The notes under the pieces were generated by a model that saw nothing but the letters and a program-made list of their open reading frames with translations, did no database searches and was not told where the DNA came from. Of a DNA stretch of 64,000 bases, positions 1-9,080 are shown piece after piece (the first letter of the stretch is position 1; each line of letters starts with the position of its first letter). A program made the position numbers and the translations under genes. The DNA lies in contig JAILFA010000025.1 in assembly GCA_024687125.1 (NCBI GenBank), forward strand, positions 21,692-85,691, written 5' to 3'. Source of the stretch: Lachnospiraceae bacterium (GTDB taxonomy: Bacteria; Bacillota; Clostridia; Lachnospirales; Lachnospiraceae).

Positions 1-91
1 GTGTCAGCGGTCAGATCCATGAATGCCGCCATCACAGCTGCGAATGTGCGTGGAAGTTTATCTCCGGCTTTGACCGTTCGGACGATAACAG

Positions 92-120
92 GTGACAGAT
101 CCTTCGTTTTGGGGTAAAAT
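92..120 (+). promoter_or_regulatory. Promoter of the GGDEF-EAL gene
   Basis: A -35 box GTGACA (92-97) and a -10 box TAAAAT (115-120) are separated by 17 bp, close to the housekeeping sigma consensus. They lie about 50 bases before the start codon, which has its own GAGGAGAG ribosome site. Bases 1-91 show no gene I can support. Confidence 0.55.
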
Positions 121-169
121 ATAAGGATGGTCGGACCTGATATGAGCGGCATCACACGAGGAGAGGAAA

Positions 170-3100
170 ATGGATTTTCAGTCTTTTGTTGACAGCATTC
201 CTAAGATGGCCTGCGTTGTATCCGTCGAGAAAAAGCCGGGGGATACTTACGGCGATATCCGCATCGTCACGGGAAACAAAGCCTATATCTCTTCCATCGA
301 AAATCCGGCGCCCGGTACACAGATGCTCCGGGACAAGTTCACTCCGAACTGCCTCTATACCGATTATCTCACACGGGATCTCAACTTCGAGGACTATTCT
401 TATCGCTGCGCCGTTCTGAAAAAGTGCCTTCATTCCTATGCGCAGCCTGACAGGATGAGCGTCTGGCTCAACATGATGTTCATCCCGCTGTGGCCGGACG
501 ACGGTGATCTCTGCTACTGCGTCTATATGATGGAGATCAACTTCGAGCCGGATGTTTCCAATATGTCCGTCATGTCGTCCAATGCCGCGTCAGCTGCGCT
601 GGAAACCTGTATCAAGCTCAGCGGGACCAAGGATTTTAAGGTGACGATACTGGATGTCATCAAGGATATCCGCAAGCTCTGCGACGCTGAGCACTGCTGT
701 ATCCTGACACTCAATCCGGCAGAGCGCTCCTGCACCGTGCTGGGGGAGGCTTTTGCACCCAATACCGCACTTTTGCCGATGGCGACCTATCTTGACAGCG
801 CGTTTTATGAGATCGCCGATTCCTGGGAGGATACGATCGCCGGCAGCAACTGTATCCTCGTCAAGGACGAAAAGGACATGGAGCTCATCAAAGAGCGCAA
901 TCCGATCTGGTATGAATCTCTGACGGGCGCAGGTGCGCACAATATTGTCCTCTTTCCGCTCAAGTCCCGCGGCGAGCGTATAGGGTACATGTGGGCGCTC
1001 AACTACGATGAGAGCCGCGCTGTCATGATCAAGGAGACGCTGGAGGTCACGACTTTCATCCTCGGCGCGGAGATCGGCAATTATTTCCTGATGGACAAGC
1101 TTAGGAATCTGGGCTCCAGGGACATGCTCACAGGAGTCATGAACCGCAATGAGATGAACAATTATGTCGATTCCCTGAGCAACGGCAAGTATCCGGGCAC
1201 GTCTGTAGGCGTCATTTTCGCGGATATCAACGGCCTCAAGGAGATCAATGATGTAGAAGGTCATAACGCCGGAGATAATCTCATCAGAAACGCCGCGGAT
1301 ATCCTGCGCGAGATCTTTGATGAAAATGAGATCTACCGCGCCGGCGGTGACGAGTTTGCGATCATCATGACAGGCATCACGGAGGATGACCTGAAGCAGA
1401 AACTCGACGAGATCGAGGAAAAATGTGCGCAGCTGGAGAGCGTATCGATCGCCCACGGAGGCAGTGTAGAAAAAGACAGCCGCAATATCCGCATGGCACT
1501 GCGCCTCGCTGATGAGCGGATGTACGAAAACAAGACGAAATTCTACTCGCAGTCTTCGGTCCCCGAACGGGGCAGAGGCAAGGGGAAAGACCGCTCCGCG
1601 AAAGAGAGCGAGCTGATCCGCAGGATGAACTTTGATCAGCTCACCGGTCTTCCGAGCATGACATTCTTCTTTAAACTCGCGGAAAACGCGCGGGAAAAGA
1701 TGCATGAAGAGGGTGTGGAATCCGCGGTGCTCTACATGAACCTGCACGGCATGCTGGATTACAACAAAAAGTATGGCTATGTCGAGGGCGATAAGCTCCT
1801 GCGCGAGGTGGCGATCATCCTCACGGACGCGTTCGGAGAGGAGGCCTGCAGCCGCTTCGAGCAGGGACATTTCGCGGCGATCGCGAAGACCGAGGGCCTT
1901 GAGAAGAAGCTGGACGAAATCTTTAAAAAACTCAGAAATACGAATTCGAAGAGAAGTCTGCCCATGAGCGTGGGCATCTACCCGGATTCCATGGGGATGG
2001 TGGAGACCGCGCTCGCCTGTGACCGTGCAAAAATCGCGTCTGCCAGCACAAAGAACGCAAGACGTTCCATGTTCATCTACTTCGATGAAAAGATGCTCAG
2101 GCGTGAGCTGAACAGCAAATACGTCATCGATAATCTGGACCGGGCGATCAGTGAAAACTGGATCACCGCGTACTACCAGCCGCTCATCCGCTCGACCAGC
2201 CGCAGGGTCTGCGATGAGGAAGCGCTCGCCAGGTGGATCGATCCGGAGAAGGGGATCATGTCTCCCGCGGATTTCATTCCGGTCCTGGAGGACACCAAGC
2301 TGATCTACAAGGTTGACCTGCACATCGTTGATGTCATCCTCGAGCATTACAAAAAGAAAAAGCACGATAAGCTGAATATCGTGCCGGTTTCGGTCAATCT
2401 TTCGAGAGCCGATTTTGATATGTGCGACATCGTGGAAGAGATCTGCAACCGCGTGGATACCGCCGGTATGCCCAGAGAACTGCTCACCATCGAGATCACG
2501 GAGAGTCTGATCGGTGAGAATTTTGCCTACATCAAGGAACAGGTAAGACGTTTTCAGAAGCTGGGCTTCAAGGTCTGGATGGATGATTTCGGGAGCGGAT
2601 ATTCCTCCCTGAACCTGCTGCAGGACATGCAGTTCGATGTGATCAAGTTTGATATGCAGTTCATGAGGCAGTTTGACAATCCCAAATCGCGCACCATGCT
2701 CGCCGAACTGCTGAAGATGGCGGTGCGTCTCGGTATCGAAACGGTAACGGAGGGCGTGGAGACAGAGGAACAGGTGGAGTTTCTGTGTGAAGCAGGATGT
2801 ACGCGGATGCAAGGATACTTTTTCTCCAAACCGCTGCCGTTTGAAGAGATCCTGCGCAGGCACAGGGAAGGCTTGACGATCGGGTTTGAGGATCCCGGAG
2901 AGGGACCGTATCAGTCTCTCCTGAGCGCTGTCAATCTGTATGATCTTGCCTCCAAGTCAAATGAAGAGGACGGGTCCACCCGGGTGACACTGAACGCGCA
3001 GCCGGTCGTGATCGCGGAGGTCGACAGCACAACGCTGAAAATGGTCCGCAGCAACAAAGCATACATGAAAACGGCAAAGATCTATTCGCTCCTCGGTGCC

Positions 3101-4120
3101 GAAGGGACCACCATGCGGATCGATGAGCTCTCGAGCAAACTGAATATCGCTTTTTACAAGGCGGCGCTTCAGTGTGAGAAGATCGGCCAGAAAGTGTTCG
3201 TCAATGAACTGATCGATAACGGTGATACCATACACGCCTTCGTTGTCAGGCTCGCGAACAACGAGATGAATAACGCTTCCGCCTACGCGCTCGCGATCGT
3301 CGGCATCACCCCAAGGAGCGACAAGGGACTGACCTTTGCAGGTGTCGCCAAGGCTCTTTCGGTCGACTATATCGATATCTATCAGGTCGATCTCGACACG
3401 GAGCACTTTATCGAGTACACGCCAGACAAGGAAAATGTCGACATCTCTGTCACAAGAGAGGGAGAGGATTTCTTCGCCAAGAGCCGCCAGGATGCCCTGG
3501 AGTTCGTTCATGAGGATGATCAGGCCGCATTTATCAAAGCGTTTACCAAGGAAAATGTCGTGACATCCCTGGATGAACACGGCGTTTTCTCGCTGACTTA
3601 CCGGGCAAATTACTACGGGGACTCCATCTACGTCAGCATGAAGGCTCTCCGCATGAGCGGCGAAGGAAACCAGATCATCATCGGTGTCAACAGTGTCGAT
3701 GCGCAGATGAGAGAAAGAGCGACGCTTCAGAGACTGGAAGAGGAAAAGGCTACGTTCTCCAGGATCTCGGTCCTGATGGGGGACTTCATCGCCATCTATT
3801 CGGTCGATCCGGAAACAGGCGCCTATATGGAATACTCCTCCTCAGAGGAATACTCGGAGCAGGGGATCAGCAAGGCGGGAGCGGACTTCTTCGCGGATTC
3901 CCGCAGGAACAGTAAGGGCCTCATTCATCCTGATGATTTTGAGGAACTGATGAAGGTCCTGACCATGGAAAATATACTTGTTGCTGTGCAGAACGGCAGG
4001 GTGTTCACACATACCTACCGGATGAAGCTCGGCAGCGATTATACCCGTCTGTGTCTCCGGGCCGGTCTGGTCAAGGAAAAGGACGGCAAGCAGCTGATCA
4101 TCGGCATCGCCGCTGCGTAG
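170..4120 (+). CDS. Cyclic-di-GMP signalling protein with two GGDEF domains, EAL domain and C-terminal PAS-like repeats
   Basis: This cytoplasmic protein of 1316 residues has no membrane segment. The first 330 residues look like sensor (PAS/GAF-like) domains. The first GGDEF domain has an intact GGDEF motif near residue 391. The second, around residues 490-630, keeps the fold but has EQGHF where the motif should be, so it is probably catalytically dead. The EAL domain (about 660-910) begins with EEALARW and keeps the NLSR, ITES, DDFGSG and EGVE metal and substrate motifs, so phosphodiesterase activity is likely. Two related PAS-like domains, each with a HPDD/HEDD-type motif, close the protein. 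It could make, degrade or only sense c-di-GMP. The ATG follows GAGGAGAGGAAA. The gene is convergent with the nucleotidase operon. Confidence 0.93.
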   Translation: MDFQSFVDSIPKMACVVSVEKKPGDTYGDIRIVTGNKAYISSIENPAPGTQMLRDKFTPNCLYTDYLTRDLNFEDYSYRCAVLKKCLHSYAQPDRMSVWLNMMFIPLWPDDGDLCYCVYMMEINFEPDVSNMSVMSSNAASAALETCIKLSGTKDFKVTILDVIKDIRKLCDAEHCCILTLNPAERSCTVLGEAFAPNTALLPMATYLDSAFYEIADSWEDTIAGSNCILVKDEKDMELIKERNPIWYESLTGAGAHNIVLFPLKSRGERIGYMWALNYDESRAVMIKETLEVTTFILGAEIGNYFLMDKLRNLGSRDMLTGVMNRNEMNNYVDSLSNGKYPGTSVGVIFADINGLKEINDVEGHNAGDNLIRNAADILREIFDENEIYRAGGDEFAIIMTGITEDDLKQKLDEIEEKCAQLESVSIAHGGSVEKDSRNIRMALRLADERMYENKTKFYSQSSVPERGRGKGKDRSAKESELIRRMNFDQLTGLPSMTFFFKLAENAREKMHEEGVESAVLYMNLHGMLDYNKKYGYVEGDKLLREVAIILTDAFGEEACSRFEQGHFAAIAKTEGLEKKLDEIFKKLRNTNSKRSLPMSVGIYPDSMGMVETALACDRAKIASASTKNARRSMFIYFDEKMLRRELNSKYVIDNLDRAISENWITAYYQPLIRSTSRRVCDEEALARWIDPEKGIMSPADFIPVLEDTKLIYKVDLHIVDVILEHYKKKKHDKLNIVPVSVNLSRADFDMCDIVEEICNRVDTAGMPRELLTIEITESLIGENFAYIKEQVRRFQKLGFKVWMDDFGSGYSSLNLLQDMQFDVIKFDMQFMRQFDNPKSRTMLAELLKMAVRLGIETVTEGVETEEQVEFLCEAGCTRMQGYFFSKPLPFEEILRRHREGLTIGFEDPGEGPYQSLLSAVNLYDLASKSNEEDGSTRVTLNAQPVVIAEVDSTTLKMVRSNKAYMKTAKIYSLLGAEGTTMRIDELSSKLNIAFYKAALQCEKIGQKVFVNELIDNGDTIHAFVVRLANNEMNNASAYALAIVGITPRSDKGLTFAGVAKALSVDYIDIYQVDLDTEHFIEYTPDKENVDISVTREGEDFFAKSRQDALEFVHEDDQAAFIKAFTKENVVTSLDEHGVFSLTYRANYYGDSIYVSMKALRMSGEGNQIIIGVNSVDAQMRERATLQRLEEEKATFSRISVLMGDFIAIYSVDPETGAYMEYSSSEEYSEQGISKAGADFFADSRRNSKGLIHPDDFEELMKVLTMENILVAVQNGRVFTHTYRMKLGSDYTRLCLRAGLVKEKDGKQLIIGIAAA

Positions 4121-4130
4121 AGACAACTTT

Positions 4131-4745
4131 TCAGCCGACGAGTTCCCGGATCGTCTTCCAGTCAGGGCATCGGGTGTATCTGTCTGTCGGAAACACGCAT
4201 TCCTGATTCCACGGGCGGTCAAAGACCATCACGCGGAGCTCCGGCAGGTGCTCAAAAAACCGGAACGCGGAAGGCGAGTCTTCTACAGCGATATCAAAGT
4301 GCATCTTATAATAATCCTCGAGCTCCAGACTGAAGGTGCTGTTCCGGATGAAGTTCTCATCACGGGCGTACTTGTTGAGGCAGTACAGGCTGACACGCTC
4401 CAGTCCATGCTGATCCAGCCAGGTACGCGAAGCGTCGAAAGCACCGAACGGGCGGCCGGTGACCACGGACACTTCATAGCCGCTGTCGATCCAGCTGTTG
4501 ACGGTCTCGGATGCCCCCGGCGACTCCTCGTAAGACAGGAGGACCTCCGGCTTGTGTGCTTCGATCATCATATGATCATACTGTTCATCGGTCAGATCAA
4601 AAGCCTTTTTCAGATTAAAAAAACGGATCTTTTCATACGGCACATCCAGACCGAAGAGTTTTTCTACAAATCCGGAAAAGTGCCGTGCCGTCTCGCAGAG
4701 ACAGTCATCAAAGTCAACGTAGATGCTTAAGCGTTCCTTATTCAC
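4131..4745 (-). CDS. HAD-superfamily 5'-nucleotidase-like hydrolase
   Basis: About 204 residues. Motif I, DFDDCLCET, lies near the N-terminus, followed by a VVTGR-type motif II and an acidic VEDSP motif near residue 160, the layout of NT5C-like 5'(3')-deoxyribonucleotidases and related HAD phosphatases. The substrate cannot be read from the sequence. An ATG further upstream (4784) lies deep inside the preceding transporter gene. I prefer the GTG at 4745, which follows AAAGGAGAG directly and overlaps the transporter stop by eight bases (GTGAATAA), a typical translational-coupling arrangement. It is the last gene of a three-gene minus-strand operon. Confidence 0.78.
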   Translation of the reverse strand: MNKERLSIYVDFDDCLCETARHFSGFVEKLFGLDVPYEKIRFFNLKKAFDLTDEQYDHMMIEAHKPEVLLSYEESPGASETVNSWIDSGYEVSVVTGRPFGAFDASRTWLDQHGLERVSLYCLNKYARDENFIRNSTFSLELEDYYKMHFDIAVEDSPSAFRFFEHLPELRVMVFDRPWNQECVFPTDRYTRCPDWKTIRELVG

Positions 4746-5634
4746 TTTCTCTCCTTTTCTTCGGACTGCCGAGCTCACTGACAAGCGCCGCGCCCAGGAT
4801 CAGAGCTCCGCCGATCCAGCCGGCCGGGCCCATGGGTTCGCGGAGCAGCAGTGCCGAGCACACGACGGAAACCACGGGTTCAATGTATCCGAGGACTGCC
4901 ACCGTCTGTACCGGGAGATTTGCCATCCCGCTGAAGTACAGGCAATACGCCGCCCCTGTATGAACAACACCCAGCATCAGGATGATCAGCACGGACCTTG
5001 TGTCCCAGGTCGGGACCGTTCCCCAGTTTCTGACGATCACATACGGCAGGATCGTCAGGGCTGAGATCGCCAGCTGCAGTATGGATCTGTCATACGCTGT
5101 GATGTCGCGGAGCTTCCTGTTGCAGATGACGATAAAGACGAAGCATATCGCCGCCGCCATCGCCATGAACGCGCCGAACAGATCTCCGATCGCCCCGTTC
5201 CATACGCCGGAAACGAGGATGATGCCCAGAAAAGCGACGCCCACACACGGCAGTTTCCGTATGTTGAGCGGTTCATGCAGAAAAACGGGCGTGACCAGGA
5301 TGACCAGGACCGGAGCCACATAGTTGCACAGGCTCGCGATCGCGACCGTTGTGCGGATATAGGCGATGAACAGCAGGATCCAGTTCAGCCCCAGGCAGAT
5401 CCCGGAGATCACAAGCCACGGCAGATTCCTGCGGACGGCGTCCCGGTCGATCCTTTTATGCCGCGCTCTCAGGTACAGGACGATGAAGACGGAACCGATG
5501 CTTCCCCTGCAGAGTGCGACGATCTCGCTCGGATAGTCGACAAACCGGAGAAACATCCCGACGGTTCCGTATAATATGACAGCTGCGATGTATTTCGCCC
5601 GCTCAGCGCCCAGGTTTATGCCCCGGTCGTTCAC
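4738..5634 (-). CDS. EamA/DMT-family membrane transporter
   Basis: 298 residues with about ten hydrophobic segments in two repeats of five, the usual architecture of drug/metabolite transporters. The first half has a conserved-looking RGSIGSVF stretch. The second ends with GYIEPVVSVVCSALLLREPM, the characteristic EamA C-terminal helix signature. Such proteins export amino acids, nucleobases or small metabolites; the substrate cannot be deduced here. The start codon overlaps the stop of the upstream hydrolase (ATGA), and its own stop overlaps the GTG of the downstream nucleotidase, so all three genes are likely co-translated. A role in metabolite export or salvage with the nucleotidase is inference. 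Confidence 0.88.
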   Translation of the reverse strand: MNDRGINLGAERAKYIAAVILYGTVGMFLRFVDYPSEIVALCRGSIGSVFIVLYLRARHKRIDRDAVRRNLPWLVISGICLGLNWILLFIAYIRTTVAIASLCNYVAPVLVILVTPVFLHEPLNIRKLPCVGVAFLGIILVSGVWNGAIGDLFGAFMAMAAAICFVFIVICNRKLRDITAYDRSILQLAISALTILPYVIVRNWGTVPTWDTRSVLIILMLGVVHTGAAYCLYFSGMANLPVQTVAVLGYIEPVVSVVCSALLLREPMGPAGWIGGALILGAALVSELGSPKKRRESE

Positions 5635-6800
5635 AGCATGATCCCGTTGACTACCGCGCGCACTCTGTGGTGATGATAGAGCTCATCGTTGGGACTCATG
5701 TTGTGCATGTAGGCAACGGAGAATCTGTCGACCGGATCCGCCTCGACCCAGATCCCGGTGCCGCCGGTCCAGCCGAAATCGCCGAGATGACCGTTGTGCC
5801 CGTATTTCTGCGTAAGCAGCGTGCGGAACCCGAGCCCGTAGCCATAGCCGGCCAGGTAGTCGTTTTCAAAGTCCCTGAGCTGCTCCGGGCCCAGCTGGTT
5901 TTCATGAAGCATCGCCACGGTGCCGCTGCCCAGGAACTTGCGCCCCTTATAGGTGCCTCCGTTGGCCAGCATCTGCATGAAAACAGCAAAATCATGGGCA
6001 CTGATCAGGAGATTCGGACGCGCGCCCGCCGGTACCTTGTCGGGCTCCGCCGTCATGAAATGGGTCGCAGGTTCAAACTGCCCGGGCTCCTTTCGGATGT
6101 AATTCGTTACGATGCGGTCCCTGTTCTCCGGGCGGACAAACGTATCTGCGTCCTCGAGCTCCAGGGGATCGATCAGACGGTCCTTGAAGACTTCGCGCAG
6201 AGGCTTTTCCTCAAAGGTCTCTACAAGGACGCCCGTGATCTCGGAACCGAACCCGTACAGCCAGTGCGAACCGGGCTCGAACATGACCGGGACATCCGCC
6301 ATCGCGCGCACTTCTTCCGCGATCGTGGCCGGTCCTTTTTTAAGCAGTTCCTCCATCTTCCGGCTCATGGCCGCCAGCGTGGGGGTCGTCGGGTCGACGG
6401 AGGGCACCATGCAGTACGGCAGGCCGCACATCATTGCGACCGCGTCCCGGATCGTGATCGGCTTTTCAAGCGGCGCGGTATCAATGCCGCCGTTTGGCTG
6501 CACGACGAATTTCTGCGTGTTCTTCCACTCGGGGAGGTAGTAATACAGCGGATCGCTGAAAAGGAACCTTCCTTCCTCATAGAGCATGCCGAGGATCGCA
6601 TAGGTAAAGAGCTTCGTTGTGGAAGCCTGGCTGAACATGCTGTGGACATCGACTTTTCTGCCGGTTTCGATATCCGCGTACCCGGCCTCTCCGTGGTAGA
6701 TCAGTTCGTCCCCCTGCATGACCGCGACCGCGCAGCCGGGGTTTGTCCCCTGCTCCACGAAAGAGCTGAGCAGTTTATCAAGTCTCGAGAAATCCTTCAT
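5631..6800 (-). CDS. Serine beta-lactamase-like hydrolase (class C/esterase family)
   Basis: 389 residues from the ATG at 6800, which sits four bases after GGAGGT; an in-frame GTG at 6806 overlaps that site and is less likely. The catalytic S-x-x-K is visible as S60-T-T-K63, followed by a class C-like region with WLYGFGSE in the Tyr motif zone and a GHNGHLGDFGWTGG segment near the C-terminus in the place of the KTG/HTG motif. No signal peptide is seen, so it is probably a cytoplasmic esterase or peptidase of the EstB/PBP4*-like group and not a resistance enzyme. It is the first gene of the minus-strand operon. Confidence 0.87.
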   Translation of the reverse strand: MKDFSRLDKLLSSFVEQGTNPGCAVAVMQGDELIYHGEAGYADIETGRKVDVHSMFSQASTTKLFTYAILGMLYEEGRFLFSDPLYYYLPEWKNTQKFVVQPNGGIDTAPLEKPITIRDAVAMMCGLPYCMVPSVDPTTPTLAAMSRKMEELLKKGPATIAEEVRAMADVPVMFEPGSHWLYGFGSEITGVLVETFEEKPLREVFKDRLIDPLELEDADTFVRPENRDRIVTNYIRKEPGQFEPATHFMTAEPDKVPAGARPNLLISAHDFAVFMQMLANGGTYKGRKFLGSGTVAMLHENQLGPEQLRDFENDYLAGYGYGLGFRTLLTQKYGHNGHLGDFGWTGGTGIWVEADPVDRFSVAYMHNMSPNDELYHHHRVRAVVNGIML

Positions 6801-6864
6801 AAGCACCTCCGTCCGTCAGACTGTTTACCCAATGATATCACAAATCGCACCGGATCGTTGCTTT

Positions 6865-7233
6865 CCCGATAAAAAGTCACTTTTTGCTGTTTTATCGGGG
6901 GAGAGGGATCATGGCTTTCCCGATAAAAAGTCACTTCTGGCGATTTTATCGGGGTAGAGAAAATGCACTGAGGCATAGCCATCCCAATAAAAGGGGGATC
7001 TATGCTACATTTATAGGGAATACCACGAGGAACGGTAGCACGAGTAACCCGATGAAATTCAGACATAACCTGTTTTTATAGGGAGATGGCCCAAAATGTA
7101 CCCCGATAAAATCGGCAATCGGGGGCGATTTATATGGAAAACCAAGGCAACCCAGCAAAAGCAGCAGGCAGGATATCCCGATAAAAGCATATTATGATAC
7201 AATTTCATGGGGGGATTACATGATTTCATCGGG
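6865..7233. repeat. Cluster of CCCGATAAAA hairpin repeats
   Basis: This gene-free stretch between divergent genes carries at least six copies of a short inverted unit. Two near-identical copies (6865-6900 and 6919-6954, 54 bp apart) have CCCGATAAAA and TTTTATCGGG arms around 15-16 bases. Degenerate copies follow at 6983-7018, 7048-7083, around 7099-7130 and 7177-7233, several with TTTATAGGG in place of TTTATCGGG. Further members lie at 8739-8775 and 8998-9033. Small frames across the cluster read repetitive peptides and are not genes. Function unknown; REP-like or regulatory RNA hairpins are possible. Confidence 0.75.
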
Positions 7234-7260
7234 AATATCAATTAAGACGGGAGGAATGCC

Positions 7261-8010
7261 ATGGATTATCAGGATATCAACGCCAGGACGATCGACGGAT
7301 GGGTCGAAGGAGGCTGGGAATGGGGGAAGTCGATATCGCATGAGGAATATGTGAAAGCCCAGGGCGGTGAGTGGGATGTACAGCTGACGCCCGTTAAGAT
7401 GGTCCCGCACCGCTGGTTCGGAGATCTGAAGGGGAAAAAGCTGCTGGGGCTCGCGAGCGGCGGCGGGCAGCAGATGCCGATCTTTGCGGCGCTGGGAGCG
7501 GAATGTACTGTCTTTGACTATTCCGAGAAGCAGCTGGACAATGAAAGAGAAGTGGCGGAGCGTGAGGGATATCAGATCCGCATCATCCGCGGGGATATGA
7601 CGAAACCGCTTCCTTTTGAAGATGAAGAATTTGATCTCATCTTTCATCCGGTATCAAACTGCTATGTAGAAGAGGTCCGTCCGATCTGGAAAGAATGCTT
7701 CCGTATCCTGAAGAGAGGCGGGTATCTGATCTCCGGGACCAGTCATTATATGGATTATATCGTCGACAGCGAAGAGAAGACGATCGCGTATTCTCTGCCG
7801 TTTAATCCATTAAAGGATCCGAAGCTGATGAAGGAACTGATGGATGGAGATGAGGGCGTCCAGTTTTCACATTCGCTGGAAGAGCAGATCGGAGGACAGC
7901 TGGAAGCGGGCTTCCGTCTTATGGAACTCTACGAAGATACAAACAGCGAGGGACGGCTGTTTGAAATGGGGATCCCGTCCTATCTCGCCATGCTTTCCAG
8001 GAAGGAATGA
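7261..8010 (+). CDS. Class I SAM-dependent methyltransferase
   Basis: 249 residues. The SAM-binding motif I is LLGLASGGGQQ (about residues 60-70), followed by the acidic strand-2 end TVFDYSEKQL, a GDMTKPLPF motif III-like turn and a RILKRGGYLISG strand-5 region, all standard for the Methyltransf_11/25 small-molecule group. The substrate is not evident. The ATG follows CGGGAGGAATGCC. The stop abuts the stop of the convergent HD-domain gene with no base between them. The gene sits between two clusters of the CCCGATAAA hairpin repeat, the nearest copy ending about 28 bases before its start. Confidence 0.9.
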   Translation: MDYQDINARTIDGWVEGGWEWGKSISHEEYVKAQGGEWDVQLTPVKMVPHRWFGDLKGKKLLGLASGGGQQMPIFAALGAECTVFDYSEKQLDNEREVAEREGYQIRIIRGDMTKPLPFEDEEFDLIFHPVSNCYVEEVRPIWKECFRILKRGGYLISGTSHYMDYIVDSEEKTIAYSLPFNPLKDPKLMKELMDGDEGVQFSHSLEEQIGGQLEAGFRLMELYEDTNSEGRLFEMGIPSYLAMLSRKE

Positions 8011-8598
8011 CTACAGAGAGTCCCCTGTCTCTTCTGACAGTTCCCGGATGAAAGACAGCAGGAAATCGTGCCTTTTTTCGGCGATCCTGCGCGCCGTGTC
8101 TGTGCAGAGCTGTTCCCTGATCAGAAGCAGCTTGTCATAGAAGTGCCGGACGGAATCCTCGATGCTCCGGCCATGCTCGCCTCCGTAGGCAAAGGTGCGC
8201 GCGATTCCGATGGCGCCCAGCGCATCCAGACGGTCCGCGTCCTGTACGATCATTCCCTCAGGAGAATCCGGCTTTTTCCCGCGGTTCTGACTGAAAGACA
8301 CAGCGTTTATGACGCTGCAGATTCTGTCCGCCGCGGCGGCGGAGACGTTATGCTCTGTCAGAAACGCGCGCGCGTTGGCGTTATTCTCTGTATGAAAGAT
8401 CTTATGGTCGTCGACATCATGGAGGATCGCCGCCAGAGACACGACGAGCCGGTCACATGCCGGTTCCTGATCGGCGATCATCAGCGCATTGCGATATACC
8501 CGGAGGCAATGGGCGGCATCGTGCCCGCCGGCGTTATCACCGAGCAGTTCGGTCATGTATTCTGTTGCGTTCTTTATCAGTTCTTCGTCATTCATCAT
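8011..8598 (-). CDS. HD-domain phosphohydrolase
   Basis: 195 residues. The HD signature is complete: H30, the H60-D61 pair (ILHDVDDH) and a later D in VQDADRLDALGAIG, the arrangement of the small YedJ/PF01966 metal-dependent phosphohydrolases. These act on nucleotides or other phosphates in the cytoplasm; the substrate here is unknown. The second ATG of an ATGATG pair could equally be the start. It is convergent with the methyltransferase gene with no intergenic space and no visible terminator hairpin between them, so antisense transcription through the junction is possible. Confidence 0.9.
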   Translation of the reverse strand: MMNDEELIKNATEYMTELLGDNAGGHDAAHCLRVYRNALMIADQEPACDRLVVSLAAILHDVDDHKIFHTENNANARAFLTEHNVSAAAADRICSVINAVSFSQNRGKKPDSPEGMIVQDADRLDALGAIGIARTFAYGGEHGRSIEDSVRHFYDKLLLIREQLCTDTARRIAEKRHDFLLSFIRELSEETGDSL

Positions 8599-8738
8599 CT
8601 TCCATGCATCCCGGCCCGTATGGTATCGCGCTTCGTCCCGGCCAATATTGTATCACGGGACGACAGGGCAGGGCAAAGCGGCAGTAGGTCATTACTTATC
8701 GCGGAAGGACTCATCGCAGGGAAGCTTACAGCAGAAAT

Positions 8739-8775
8739 CCCGATAGATCCCCGGGATCTGCCAGTTTTGTCGGGG
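8739..8775. repeat. Isolated CCCGATAAA-type hairpin unit
   Basis: CCCGATA (8739-8745) faces TTTTGTCGGGG (8765-8775) and encloses a GATCCCCGGGATC inner palindrome. It is a degenerate member of the family clustered at 6865-7233. It lies in the 612-base gene-free region 8599-9210, which holds only repeats and the promoter of the peroxidase gene. Confidence 0.5.
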
Positions 8776-8800
8776 TGTATGAGATGCAGACAATTTGCGG

Positions 8801-8980
8801 TATCCCTATAAATGCGAGGGGAGATGAGAAAAAGTAGGGAAAACAGGGAGACGGAGCGTTCATGGTATCCCTATGAAAGCAAGGGGAGATGAGAAAAAGT
8901 AGGGAAAACAGGGAGAAGGAGGCTTTGCGGGATCCCTATGAAAGCGAGGGGAGAGGAGAAAAAGTAGGGAAAACAGGGAA
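8801..8980. repeat. Three 65-bp tandem repeats
   Basis: Copies begin at 8801, 8866 and 8931, exactly 65 bp apart. Each has a well conserved core of about 50 bp, starting ATCCCTAT(A/G)AA, passing through GCRAGGGGAGA and GAAAAAGTAGGG and ending AAACAGGGA, then 15 variable bases. The core opens with a variant of the TCCCGATAAAA motif that forms the flanking hairpins. No promoter or reading frame explains it. Confidence 0.9.
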
Positions 8981-8997
8981 GCAGGCAGTTTGAGGAA

Positions 8998-9033
8998 CCC
9001 GATAAAGGATCTGGAGGAGCGATTTTTATCGGG
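8998..9033. repeat. CCCGATAAA hairpin unit after the 65-bp repeats
   Basis: CCCGATAAA (8998-9006) and TTTTTATCGGG (9023-9033) form a 36-bp inverted unit. Its length matches the two best copies at 6865 and 6919. It closes the tandem-repeat block on its right side, upstream of the peroxidase promoter. Confidence 0.7.
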
Positions 9034-9080
9034 ATTTACGTTTTGATGCATTAGATCTTTAGGATAAACGCAAAAACTAC

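Noticed and set aside
1..91. Start of a minus-strand gene at the left edge
   Set aside because: A short ATG frame is readable, but there is no ribosome site and too little sequence to support it.
590..2863. 757-codon minus-strand open frame
   Set aside because: It is antisense to the GGDEF-EAL gene with its intact motifs. The product has no recognisable domain and is rich in residues expected from reverse-reading GC-rich codons.
5631..6800. Beta-lactam resistance gene
   Set aside because: The S-x-x-K fold is present, but there is no signal peptide, and the motif details and operon context fit an esterase-like family.
6797..7066. 89-codon minus-strand frame with repeated TFYRES peptides
   Set aside because: The peptide repeats are only the translation of the CCCGATAAAA hairpin repeats; there is no ribosome site or family.
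8801..8980. CRISPR-like array
   Set aside because: Only three units, variable parts of 15 bp, a 50-bp core longer than any CRISPR repeat, and no cas genes nearby.
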